64,000 nucleotides of DNA from Cheilinus undulatus (taxonomy: Eukaryota > Chordata > Actinopteri > Labriformes > Labridae): contig NC_054877.1 of assembly GCF_018320785.1 (NCBI RefSeq), positions 37,842,151 through 37,906,150 of the forward strand, given 5' to 3'. Position 1 is the stretch's first letter. Each line of letters begins with the position of its first letter. The position numbers and the translations under genes were made by a program. Below are positions 23,510 through 34,929 of the stretch, in pieces. The notes under the pieces are model-generated. The model searched no databases. It was not told where the DNA came from and saw only the letters and a list, made by a program, of their open reading frames with translations.

Positions 23510-26500
23510 GCACTGCAGCATCAAAACACAAAAAAGAGCAGAGAAGAGAGAGTTAGAGGAGAGTCAGGATTTACTGATCAGATGAAGAAAGCGCACATTT
23601 ACAAGGGAAGTAAACAAACTGGCTGATGCTGCCTGATCCACACTGTTGCTGCTCTGTTTTCAGTGTTGGGCAGAGCTGGCTCTACAAATAACATCGTTAG
23701 TAGTTTAACTACACTTTGGCTTAGAGGTAGCATTGTTGTATTGTGAGGTTCAGAAACCATGTAATAACTTTATTACGTACTTACACTGATTACTACATAT
23801 TTATTTGTCATTTCCGTTACTTTAATTAGCTTAAAATGGCTAAGCCACACAAGAAAACGACACATTTGTTCCTAAGGACAACAAATGTCCCTTTGAAAAC
23901 CATTAAAATTGTAACTTTTGATGCCACATGTATCTTAACATAAACTAATGCCTTCCTTAATGTAAAGTTTTTATTTTGGACTACAAGCTTTCAATTTTTA
24001 TTTTCTATATTTGTCCATCAGATGGCGCTACTTTTTCCCAATCAAATCATGCCGAAAATTTTCACGCTTTTTACCGTTTTCTGCAAGGGTGCCTTGCTAC
24101 TGAAATGAAAAGTGTGTGTCGCTATTGATGTTGGATAATGGTGGGTGGGTGTGTGTGTGTGTGTGTTTGTAAAAAAGAAGTGTGTATGTGTATTTTCCTG
24201 GAGTTTTTGTGATTTTGTTTTATTAAAACAGTGGAGTTGTGTAAACATGCTGGCCTTTAAAGGGTTAAAATCCCAAAAATATAATCAATATTTGATATGG
24301 ATATTTCAGGCCAAAGTAGTTTTAACAGACTGACTCGTTTAAGTGGAAAAAATATTAATATATATTGTTTTTACATCAGTGTTTGGGAAGCTAACATTTT
24401 TTTGTCCATAGGGACAAATGTGTAAGGATATTAAAGGAACTCTTAAGGGTTAAATTTTTAAAACATTAGTGAGATTAAAAGCAAGGAATGTAGGAACTTA
24501 GGACTCCACAAAGGCTACACAGGTTCTTTTAAAACACAGGGGTTAGCAGAGTTAAAACATCAAAAAAGTTCAAATGTTAAACCTCTGTGGATGGCGTTGT
24601 ATACAACAAGAATAGTTTTTCAAAGTTAAATAATGTTTGAACCCTAATTCATTGTCACTTACTTGTTTGTTTTTGTCAAAGCTCTCCATTGTGAAATTTT
24701 AATGACACTATCCACACCTCTGTAGCTCTTACAGAACATTTTCTAGTTTGCCTGGAACTTGGCTGACTTTCTGGGGTCTTTAAAGATTAAACCCACACCA
24801 GTAACTCTGATATTGAACTTCTTTTAATACATTTATATTCCATTTTTCAATTTTCCCCACAGTTAGCCCATTAGCCCACTATCATATTGTCTGTTTGTAT
24901 CCCAGAATGCATTGCGACTGGGCTGCGACAACCAACGCCAGGCTGTTCCGCCGTCACGTCATGTTTTGCTGAACAGAGCATGTACACAGACTTTGAGACT
25001 GCAGAAGAGAGTCCGAGTGACTCAGTTAGAGAGAAAGAGACACAGAGAGGCTGTTATGTGCCCCTCAGAGTCACTGCACTTTAAATTGTAACTCAAATTC
25101 CCAAAAGCGGAAGGACTTTATTTTGTAAAATTATGAATATTTTGAAGATTTTTGCCATTGATTTTAACACGCTGAACCCCACAAGATCAACGGCAATCCC
25201 AAGCTGCAACGCATGCATTGTTAAAAATATCTCAGGAACTGTTGGACGGATCTTTAGGGAATGAATTTTGATCAAAAACTGACTTTTTTGCCGATCTACG
25301 GAACATTTTTAATCTAGGTGCAAAGTGTAGTGTTTATTCACAGCTTTGATACTGCAAATCCACATTGCTAGATCCATGATATGACTATTTATTATGTTTT
25401 TGTGATATAAAACTTAGCAGCGTTGCCAGGTGTCCTCCATTTTGACATCAGAAGTACAAGGAAGCAACTTCTGGTTAGCCTGTCAGCCATTCCCGATGCT
25501 CCAATTTCCTCTTCTATGGTGGCAGCAAACAATCAGAGCCAGCCAAAGATAATAAAAGAGCCACGATAGCTATTTGCCAGTTGTAAAGTTAAGAAAAAAT
25601 AGTCCTCTATGGCCCACATAATGAAAAGAGGACATTTGGACACCTGAAGTGGGATTAATGAGGATTTCATGTGCTGGAATACCAAATGAGCACAAAATAT
25701 GAATTGGTCTTAGAAAGCGGTTCAGGTAAAAGTACAAATACGCACTGACATGAAAAAATATTGGTATAAAAATGCAATATAAATGTTGTAGGTAAATGAA
25801 AATGGCTTGTATGTAGCTACAATATCTACCTTTGCCGTGCTGCTGTAGCTTATACTGCTTCATTTCTCCGGGGTGTGGCTTTAATGTAATGAAGCTTCAG
25901 TTTTTCAGAGTAACCAGTGGCTTAGCTTATTTTTCAAGAAGCTTGTCCAACACTGCTTTCACCCCTAATTTCTCCCTTTTTTTCACCTTAACAGTTTATT
26001 ATTGTCGACTTTTCACTTTCTATTTCTCTCCCTCTGTTGCACACATACACACAGATTCCACTATTTAATGTGTTGACAGCCTGCGCCCAAGTGAGAGCAG
26101 AAGGTTGACGGCCTAAGAGAATTCCTCCGGCTTTTCCACACAGCACCTTAATGCGCACACACAAACCCAGGCACACATTCTGGCTGTGTAAACCAGAGAG
26201 ATTAGCAGCTCATTACCATACCACAGGGGGCTACACACTGGGGACTGTGTGTAACTGTGGATATATGTGTGTGGGTGCGTCGTGTCTGTGTGCCAGAGCA
26301 CCTCAGAGCATTGTCTCCTGGTCATAACAACAACTGTTCCACTATTTGTGTGTATCAGTGTGTATGTGTGCCAGATAGAAAGTGTCTTTAATCAGTAGGA
26401 TAGGGAAAAAAAAAGAGAATTACTGAATATGTTTTCATTGCAGAGACAATTATCAGATTAAACAAACTCACCTCGTTAAGCACCTCATCTGTCCGTCCAA

Positions 26501-27050
26501 TCAGCAGGCAGGACGGAGGCGGCAGCACCTGCTCCTGACCTCCGACAGATGTGGAGATGATCCACTTTCAGAGCGGCTGCTCGGGATATTTGGGGGAGGA
26601 TTGCTTTATCTGTTTGAAGTCCTGCGCTTGGCATGAAAAGCAGAGTACAACCCAGTTTACAAACTGTTCCTCGTGTTTGTTTGGAGATGGAGCTCGTCAC
26701 ACTTTCCAAGCAAACTTCTGATTTGTTTCATACAGTAGACTCACTCTGCTGCTGAATCACAAACAGTTCAGTTTATGTGGGTAATTTTTCCTGTCGTTCC
26801 CACAAACAGAGGAACAGGTTTTTAGTCATGATTCTATAGCCAGATTTGTTCAGAAAGATGGGGAACTGTAGCAGCAACCTTTTTGCTAAACATTCACTTC
26901 AACGTTTGGGCTGAAATCAGCGTTAGCTTACTTTAACTGCTTTTGGGCTTGGTTTTCTGTAAAGTGGCTTAAAAATATCCTCAGTTTCAAGTTGTTTTTT
27001 TGTGCATGATCCATCCACAACCCAGTCTCTCTGGTTCTCCTTCGCTGCCC
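23510..27050. other. Sequence without a recognised gene
   Basis: Contains a GT microsatellite at about 24,148-24,170 and only short frames. No conserved protein domain was recognised on either strand. Confidence 0.3.
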
Positions 27051-27059
27051 CCCAACACA

Positions 27060-27715
27060 CAAGCATTCATATTGGTTGGCAGTCCAATGAGAACAAAATT
27101 GTAGGATTTATGCACCGTCTTTTAAGGGTTGACCGGTATTGGTTTTCAGGGTCGATATCGATACTGATTATTAGTAGTGCATGCAACAGATAACCGATAC
27201 TTGCATTTGCATTTTTTATGGCAAACAAAATGTACTTAATATGACAAAAGTAAAACTGCATATTAAAAAAATGAAGGAAAATAAACAATTTAGCACTGGC
27301 TCTGTCAACATTAGAAACAGCACAGAGCAAGCTAAACTTGCAAAGCGGATGGATTTGCCAGACTCCATTTCTGACATCATGGAAATCCATCAAATCCACA
27401 ACATTTGCGCCAAACTGAGCAGTGTTTGGACCAATCAGCGTCATTCGAGGAGAACGAGGCGGTAGCTACGGGCGGGGTTTAGTTGTACTCAAAGCATTAT
27501 GTAATGGTTGCCTCCAGTGCAGTGATTACCTTGAATGTAGCTTTAGCGTAGCGTCAGTTTTACTAGAACTGGACTATGTTTCTGTATGACATAAAGAACA
27601 AAAACATTAAAAGCTCTTCATGATATTGGTAAAACAAAATACTTATAAGCAGCTAGATGCCAAATACTGGCATCAGTCATCGGCCTGGCGGATAATTAGT
27701 CCACCACTACCATCT
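27060..27715 (+). repeat. Dispersed repeat family, longest copy
   Basis: Begins near tgaccggtattggttttcag, contains gaccaatcagcgtcattcga, gggcggggtttag and cagttttactagaactgg, and ends near catcggcctggcggataatt. Other copies lie at 11,480 (+), 12,880 (-) and a fragment near 36,360 (-). The first part resembles the ttggtatcgata-type fish DNA element. No transposase is visible. Confidence 0.55.
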
Positions 27716-27885
27716 TTAAACTAATGTTTACTTAGCTAACAATGCCAAGGAATACGTGTACCTGATGTAGCTAACATGTTATTGTGAATATAAATTTCTA
27801 TTTCCACACATAAAGGTGAAATAAAGGTTCTGCTCATGTTTTTTGATGGTTATGAGTTATTTTTGATATAAGAGAGTATAAATTC

Positions 27886-28076
27886 GGGGCGTGCCAGTAG
27901 TCGATAAGTTAAGGCGCACACCATGTACGCGGGGGGCCCGGGTTCGAATCTGGCCTGTGGCACCATTTCCCGCATGTCTCTCCCCACTCTCTTTCCTGTT
28001 TTCGAGTCTATCCACTGTCCTCCTCTATCTAATAAAGGCACGAAAATGTCCAAAAATAAATCTTAGGAAAAAAAAA
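27886..28076 (+). mobile_element. tRNA-derived SINE with intact target duplication
   Basis: A tRNA-like head with a B-box-like GGTTCGAATC at 27,951-27,960 is followed by a body (catgtctctccccactctct, tccactgtcctcctctatct) and a tail aaaataaatct with an A run. A perfect 13-bp direct repeat agagtataaattc flanks it at 27873-27885 and 28077-28089, showing LINE-driven insertion. Confidence 0.9.
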
Positions 28077-28089
28077 AGAGTATAAATTC

Positions 28090-29300
28090 TGTAACTAACA
28101 TAACAGTGGATTCAAAAATTCTACAGATATAGCATAATACGCTGACAAACAAAAGCATCAACCCTTGAGATTTTCTTTTGGTGACTTTAAGGCTAAAAGA
28201 CTGCTATTCAGCTCCTACAGTGTTTATCTTATTGGAAAATATATTTAAACCCTCAGTATGTAAAATTTCACCAACAGTGGGCTCTCAGCCAAATTAATGA
28301 CACAATATGACATGTATAGACCAGTGCTGCCCATCTCTGCTGCTGACTTCTTATTTTGAATTGAGGATTCAGTTCAATAAAAAACATCACCTCGCAAGAC
28401 GTATTAACGTAACAGAAAATCACCATTCTGTTTTCATTCATAAATTTCTCATAATGAGGGAGAAATACACTTAAAAAGGCACTTCCATGTTTGTGCTGGA
28501 AGTGGTCCCTGAATGCCCATGTGCTCTGGGATGGATGTGCATGTGGGATACTGTAGGACTTAAAAATATATAACACAGGAATGGTCACTTTTTAAATTGA
28601 TATGGGTATATCAGTGCAAAAAATCTACATATTTTATCTTCAAAGTTTTACATATTTTCCCCCGGTGCTTGAACACAGAGACGAGGACCTTAATCCAGTT
28701 AAAAGTTCTAATCAAGATTTAACCATCTCTCGGCATTACTCTGCATATTGATGCTCTGACAACTGCTTTAAATGCAATGCTATATGTATTTGCCAGTGAG
28801 CTATGATGTTTACTGTGTTTTCCATATGAATCTATATAAGCATACTAACAAGCACTAATTAGACACACTGCATCATTAGCCTTGCAAACACAAACTTTCT
28901 AGCTAACATATATTTCTTAATATGGTAGCTCAGATTAGTCAGATAGTTCAGGGGCTCAGTCATATTTACAGACGGCTCAGAGGGGCTACAATAACATCAG
29001 ATAATGGCCACTGAGTTCTGATTTTTCAGTATAGAGACTACTTATCTTTTAACCACTACATTTATCTACAGCATAGTCAAAATATGTTCATATAATTGCT
29101 TAGCCCCAAAAAACAGCATCAGCTGACCTGCCTCAGGCGTAGCTGTATGAACCGCCCCCAGGATAACACAGATAGTTAGCCGTAATTATGATGGTGCTAG
29201 ATCACCGCTGTGTCACAAACTGCTTCAGACTGACAGAGAACAACTCCGTCTGCAACTATACAAACTTTTATAGAAACAAATCCAACATTTAATTAATGTT
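28090..29300. other. Sequence without a recognised gene
   Basis: AT-rich with short frames only. Confidence 0.3.
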
Positions 29301-30289
29301 CCACACCTTCATTCAAACTCCAGTTCCTAAAAAGCTGGGACATTATGCAAAACTTGAATCAAGGCAGAAGACAGTGATTTGCAAATGTATTTAACAAAGA
29401 CAAGTCATCTAATGTTCAAACGGATAAAGCTTTACTGTCTTTTGGAAATATAAACTGAATTTGAAGCTTGCAACATGTTCCAAAAAAGCTGGAACGTGTT
29501 AGCATTGTCATGTTGAAATAAGCAGTGACATCCCTGAAAAAGACATCAACTGGATGGAAACCTACAGTACATCTCTCCAAAACCTGTATGTACATCTCAG
29601 TATTAATGGTGCCTTAGGAGATGTGCAAGTTACCCATGCCACGGGCACTAATACACCACCACGCTATCATAGATGCTGGCTCTTGAGCTTTGTGTTGATA
29701 ATCCGGATGGTCATTTTCCTCTTTGGCTAGAAGATCTGTATTTCCAAAAACAACTTGTAATGTGAACTCATTAGATCACAGCACAGGCTTCAACTATCTC
29801 AGATGAGCTGTGGCCCAGAGAAGTCAGCTATCCTCCCAGATATTGTTAATAGTAGAATCTTACATTAAGTTGTAGATGCAACTGCATATTCCATTCATTA
29901 CAAGTGTTTTTTTTCTGCAGATATTTCTCTGGATCTTTTGATGCTATTATAGACTGTAGCTGGTGAACTCTTCAAATTGTTGCACCTCCTGAGACCTGAG
30001 CTTTTGTTTGGAATACATTTATAGTTTCAACCACTTATTGCAATCAGTAGGACCTGATAAATTTAAAAGCAAAAAATCATGTCAACAATTCTCCTGAAGG
30101 TCCTGTTTCTGCATAAAATACTTCACTGGATTGGTTTTAGACTACATGTTTTGGCTGTGTCGACCAGGTGGTCAGTTGTTCAGGGGTCTTCGGTATGGAG
30201 AGAGGGATGGTGGGGTCATTTGTGCTGTTATTTTGATGATGGACCTCAGGGATTTGTTAAGGCCAAGCAAGAACAAAATTTCCACTATA

Positions 30290-30835
30290 AGTTTTAATTT
30301 TTTTGAAATCCACACAAATTCTGTAAAATTTTGGAGGAATCACTAAAATATCTGTGAAAATCATCAAACATTTTTAAAACTCCCATAAAAGTAGCCCAAA
30401 AGCGATTCAAATACTCCTAAAATGTCTCAGTGAATTAAAAAAATTCCCTCAAAAATGAAAATTTTCAAGCAAATGCTCCAAAATTTCAATGTTCCAGTCA
30501 AATTTACAAATAATTACAAATAAATCCCCCAAAATTCCATAAATATATTAGAAAATCCCCCAAACATCCAAACAAATTTCCCTGAAATTTCCACCTCCAC
30601 CACACCTCCCCCAAATCAAATTCCCCCAAATTTTTAAAATTTCAGAGAAATACCTAATACATTCAAAGCAAATTCCCCCAAAAATTTCAAATAAAAAAAA
30701 CATTCAGATACATTTCCCAAATTTCCATGAAAATGACTGAAGATGTCCAAACAATTTCAAGCAAATTCTCTTAGATTTCCATCAAAATTTCTGAAAATTT
30801 CCAAGCAAAATCTCCTAACATTTCAAACAAACTCC
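30290..30835 (+). repeat. Degenerate aaattcccccaaaatttc array
   Basis: Many imperfect units of 15-25 bases (caaattcccccaaatttt, caagcaaattctcttagatt). It lies inside the large transposon and may have expanded there. Confidence 0.65.
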
Positions 30836-30992
30836 TTAGGCTAGAGCTCACCAGTCAACCTACTTACCTCTGGAATGTTCCAGGTGATTTTGAGTGTTCA
30901 GCAGCCTTATCAGTCATTTCTTGCCCCTGTCCCAACTTTTTTGGAACATATTGCACACATATTCAGGGTGAGTGTAAAATTTCTAAATAGAT

Positions 30993-31704
30993 CAGGGGTG
31001 TCAAACTCAAGGCCTGGGGGCCAAATCCGGCCCGTGGAACAGTTGAAACCGGCCCGCAGGATGATCTCATATTTCTGTTATAACTGGCCCTAAGGTCTGC
31101 AGATTTCCTCAAGTATAAAAATGTGAACTTATCCTTGATGATTTAAGAAATCCTTGTTAAGCCATTGATTCTGAAAAAGGAAGGAGTAAAAATATTTAGA
31201 TAAGAAGTCAGGAATGTGGGAAAAGAAATCTATTTGTGTTTTAATTTCATATTTTCACTTTTGCATCTCACAATTAGGACTCAAACTTAGGATTTCGACT
31301 TTTTATGTCATACTTTAAGCTTTTCAACTCATAATTTTGACTTCTCATATAATATTTTGAGCTTCAAGATTCATAATTTTAATTTTTGATTTATATTTTG
31401 ACCTTTTTAACCAATTATTTTGTATTTTATCTCATTTTTTAAACTCCAAACTTTGACTTCATAATCCCATAGTTTGACCTTTAAGACCCACAATTTAAAA
31501 TGTTGAATCATATTTTGACTTTTAATTTCATGATGATAAATTTTATTTCATATTTTGACATTTTAAACTCATGATTTTGACTTTCTTTCTAATATTTTTG
31601 CCTTTTGACCTTTTTGAACTAATAAGTGGACTTTTCTCAGATTGTGAGCCTTTAAACTTTTCTTTTTAACTTTTAAATGTCAAAATCATTTATCATCAGT
31701 GCCA

Positions 31705-31764
<60 letters not shown>

Positions 31765-31915
31765 TATATGATGATGATGATGATGATGATTATTATTATT
31801 ATTACTGGTGAAATGAGGTTGACAGTTTCTGGTTTAAAAGGTGACCCTGTTAGGCCCTCAGGTTAGACCTGAATCCAGAATCCGGCCCCTGCTGTGATTG
31901 AGTCTGACACCCCTG
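30993..31915. mobile_element. hAT-type element, 923 bp, with perfect 8-bp target duplication
   Basis: Begins CAGGGGTGTCAAACTC and ends GAGTCTGACACCCCTG, near-perfect inverted ends. The direct repeat aaatagat lies at 30985-30992 and again at 31916-31923, the 8-bp hAT hallmark. Inside are the usual fish sequences ccaaatccggcccgtggaac and aatccggcccctgctgtgat, a degenerate cattttgactttt-type array (31,240-31,680) and a TA/GAT/TTA microsatellite (31,709-31,803). No transposase is present. Confidence 0.9.
31709..31803 (+). repeat. TA, GAT and TTA microsatellite
   Basis: About 25 TA units, then GAT and TTA triplets. Lies inside the hAT element. Confidence 0.95.
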
Positions 31916-32059
31916 AAATAGATGAATGAAGTTTATCAGTTTAAACATGAATTATCTTGTCTTTGTGCCGCTTCAAAATAGGCTGAAAAAGATTTGCAAA
32001 TCTTATACTGTCTTTATTCACATTTACAAACTGTCTCAACTTTTTTGGAATTGTAAATT

Positions 32060-33790
32060 CCTTATAGACTCTTTACAATGAAACATGTGGACAACAAAGC
32101 TCAATTTGGTTGAGTAAAAATCCTTCAGGATTTCATCGGAGCCACTTCCTGCAGCCATCAGCTGTTTTTGAGTTTCCTGTGCATTAGTGAGACATCAGAG
32201 GACGAACAGACTTGAGACTCATGTTTCTGGCTGCAGGAGACAGCAGGTAATGTTCACAACAACAACAGAAGCGTCCCGGGGCAAATCTATTTTAAATATG
32301 ACAGTCTGCGACTTTCTCCATGAAGAAAGAGGAAGTGCAACCTGAAGCCTCGATCGAAATGAAGGCCGAGATTTATTTAGACTGACACAATGATCACGTC
32401 ATGGCGGTGAGAGGGAGTTTGTAAAATAAGTGTGCACACGCGTGTGTGCTTTACTCTCCCACAAGCACACACACACCTCTTCACAATCAGAAATCAGCGC
32501 CTGGCTGCAGAGAGAAAAGAGAATTCATTAAACTCAGCCACCCACGCTAGGCCACAGAATAGACGGGGGCAGCGAGGGAAGGAAGGCGGGGAGGATGAAG
32601 ATGAGAGAGAGAGAGAGAAAAAGACGGTGAGAAAAGAGGGAGGAAGATGAGGAAGAGAGAGGGGATGTAGTCCTCTTAGCGGGGGCCCATCAAATGAAGT
32701 GGATAGGAGGTCAGTTGAACAGAAAAGCTCTTTATGAGCAAAGGGATGAGGGAGAGAGGAGCGTAAAGAAATAACAGAACGCCAGAGGAGAGAGGAGAGG
32801 AGAGGAGCCTGACGATGTGTGAGAGAGGTGTTAGATAGGCTCTGCTGCTGAGCAGAGAGGAGCAACCAAAAACTCTGATTTTTCTTCAATCGCCATCATG
32901 CAACTGTGTTTCCTCCTCCTGTCTGTAGACTGTTCACAAGGAGAGGAGAAAGCCTGTTGGTTTAAAATGTGCATTTATCCTGATTTTCTCTAATGGCCAG
33001 CAGGAGGCAACCTGTCCAATTTCATAAAAAAGGATGAATTAAATTTAAACATTTTCATATGGATTGATTGAGTTCAGTGTTGGGGTTTTAAAGCTAGATT
33101 TTGGTTAGCAGAGACAACAGGAAAGCAATGCAGCTTTCCATGAATGCACATGAAATGCAAAAGGCTAGTTTTGACAAAAGCTAGTTTTGTCCTGATCAAA
33201 CTCTCTTACTTGTGATCACGGTGAGTGACTTGAGTCTGATGTCCAACTAGATCCAGCAGTAGTCAGTACATAAATGTTCCTTCCACGGTTCCAGCAAGTT
33301 AAAAGTCTTGTAGAGTCAAGATTCAGCTTCAGGAGGAGAGCAGCGCTTGTATCGTCCTTCTAAGGTGGGAGGAGAGTTGTGTGTCCTTCTGATACAGCTG
33401 GACTTTCCTCAGCATTACTCTCATACACAAACGGCCCATTGCTGACTGCATTAAAACTTAAGCTAAAGCTAGGACAACAAAGCAGTTTGGTACAGGTTTG
33501 CTCCAGAATAGTTTCCACAGACACCCATACCTTCACTTGGTAAGCAGCCTTGTAAGCCGGATGGCAAGGCTATGCCACAATCACTTCCTCATTCCTCACA
33601 GCAAATTCCCTCTGCACCTCCTCATCACTGACAGTCACCAGGAAGGTCTGCACCTCTGAGGTCATCCATGGGATGGTATTACTTAATGACATCACTGAGT
33701 AAAACAAAACTATTATCCTGATAATATTTTTCTAACCCTATCAACGGGATTGTTAAACACTGGAGGTTCCATCTTTGTGTTTATTACTGC
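32060..33790. other. Sequence without a recognised gene
   Basis: A purine-rich stretch at 32,570-32,830 (gagagagagaga, gaggagag) and short frames. Confidence 0.3.
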
Positions 33791-33792
33791 TG

Positions 33793-34243
33793 CAGGGTGT
33801 ACCTTTTAGGACATCCTCAGATCTCGGACTGAGGTGTCAGGTGTAACATGGAAAAGCATCAGGTCTCAGGAAAAAAGGAGTCAGGAAAAAGCATCAGGCT
33901 AAAAGGTGTCAGGTAAAAACGGTGTCAGGTCTCAGGAAAAGGGGCATGAGGTCTTGGGAAAAAAGTGTCGGGAAAAAGGAGTCAGGACAAAAGGTATCAG
34001 GAAAAAAGGTGTGAGGTCTCGGGAAAAAAGCATCAGGCAAAAAGGTGTCAGTTCTTAGGAAAGGAGAAAAGGCGGCAGGTCTCAGGAAAACAGGTGATAG
34101 ATGTAGATATAAAGCATTCTGAGTATTCATGAATGCTTATACCCGCCTGTTTCCTAAGACCTGAAGCCTTTTTTCCAGATGCCTTTATTCCTGATGCCTG
34201 ACACCTCACTTCGAGACCTGATGATGTCCTTCAGTGTACCCTG
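33793..34243. mobile_element. Fold-back element with internal minisatellite
   Basis: The left end cagggtgtacc, taggacatcctcag, tctcggactgaggtgtcagg is mirrored on the right as the reverse of cctgacacctcacttcgaga, cctgatgatgtcct and gtgtaccctg. Between the arms, 33,845-34,100 is a degenerate array of aggtgtcagg(t)aaaaa and aggtctcgggaaaaa units. No target duplication is clear and no protein is encoded. Confidence 0.65.
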
Positions 34244-34249
34244 TGACTG

Positions 34250-34625
34250 TGATTTGACCATGTATTATGTGGATATCAACCATGGAAGTATAACAAATAT
34301 GGGCACATGTTTCTTCTCACAGACACCTGACAAAGACTGAATTAAAAGTTGCTCTCCATCTCTTCAACTTGGCAAAGCTGTGACGTATGAGCTTGTGCCA
34401 TATGAAGCTCTGTCATGGTGGATGGATCAAGGAATGACAGAGCCACAAGATCATCCTCACCACACTTTCGTCACAGAATAAAACAATTTGCCACATTCTA
34501 CGAATTTTCGTGGTTAGTACAAATAAAACGCAGCAGTCAGTGTGCAAGGTTTGAGTGTGCAACACTTTTCCGAATTACAGAAAAAAATGCATCCCAAAAT
34601 GATGGATTCAGTGTTCAGAGACCTT
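34250..34625 (+). repeat. Dispersed element copy (partner at 40,650-41,225)
   Basis: Shares tattatgtggatatcaacca, agttgctctccat, gtgccatatgaagctctg and ccacattctacga with 40,760-41,145 in the same order. It is probably an old non-autonomous DNA transposon. Confidence 0.6.
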
Positions 34626-34639
34626 AAGTTTGGAGAGCG

Positions 34640-34922
34640 TAGCAGTCGTTGACCTTACTCTGTGATTTTATTTAGTCTTACACTTCGTGGCATATCCAGC
34701 AGAAACAAAATTTCACAAACCATCTTATGCAAAGGTGGCATCCATCACCGCACCAAGCTTGAAGTCCCTGAGCTCTACAGAATGACCCATTTTGTATAAC
34801 AAATGTTTGCAAATGGAGACTGCATGGCTAAGTTTTTGATTTTATATACCTGTAGGTCTGATTGAAACACCTGAATTCTATAATTAACAAGTGAGGCCAA
34901 ATACTTTTGTCCATGTAGTGTA
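34640..34922 (+). mobile_element. Tc1-type non-autonomous fragment
   Basis: tatgcaaaggtggcatccat, gaatgacccattttgtataa-like text and the end ccaaatacttttgtccatgt are characteristic of a non-autonomous Tc1-like fish family. Only the right part is recognisable. Confidence 0.6.
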
Positions 34923-34929
34923 TCTGCTT

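Larger units (their letters stand above)
29321..32055. mobile_element. Large decayed DNA transposon with long inverted ends, host of a nested hAT
   Basis: The left end reads cagttcctaaaaagctggga, gatttgcaaat, then an internal repeat tgttccaaaaaagctggaac (29,475-29,495). The right end is its mirror: gtcccaacttttttggaaca (30,930-30,950), atttgcaaatc (near 31,993) and caacttttttggaattg (32,037-32,053). The middle (29,580-30,060) resembles reverse-oriented transposase text, heavily decayed. A 530-base degenerate aaattcc(c)aaaa array fills 30,290-30,835, and a hAT copy is inserted at 30,993. The superfamily is probably Tc1/mariner-like but is not certain. Confidence 0.6.

Noticed and set aside
27067..27465. 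Frames of 125 (minus) and 94 (plus) codons
   Set aside because: They lie inside a dispersed repeat with copies elsewhere in which the frame is not kept.
27886..27960. Possible functional tRNA gene
   Set aside because: A B box is present, but the head cannot fold into a full cloverleaf and it continues into a SINE body with a target duplication.
29321..29530. Possible CRISPR-like or phage-like repeat because of paired ttccaaaaaagctgg motifs
   Set aside because: The motifs are the duplicated ends of a DNA transposon in a vertebrate genome.
32494..32889. 131-codon minus-strand frame
   Set aside because: Much of it is Ser/Leu/Pro text from a purine-rich tract; no splice sites or known domain.
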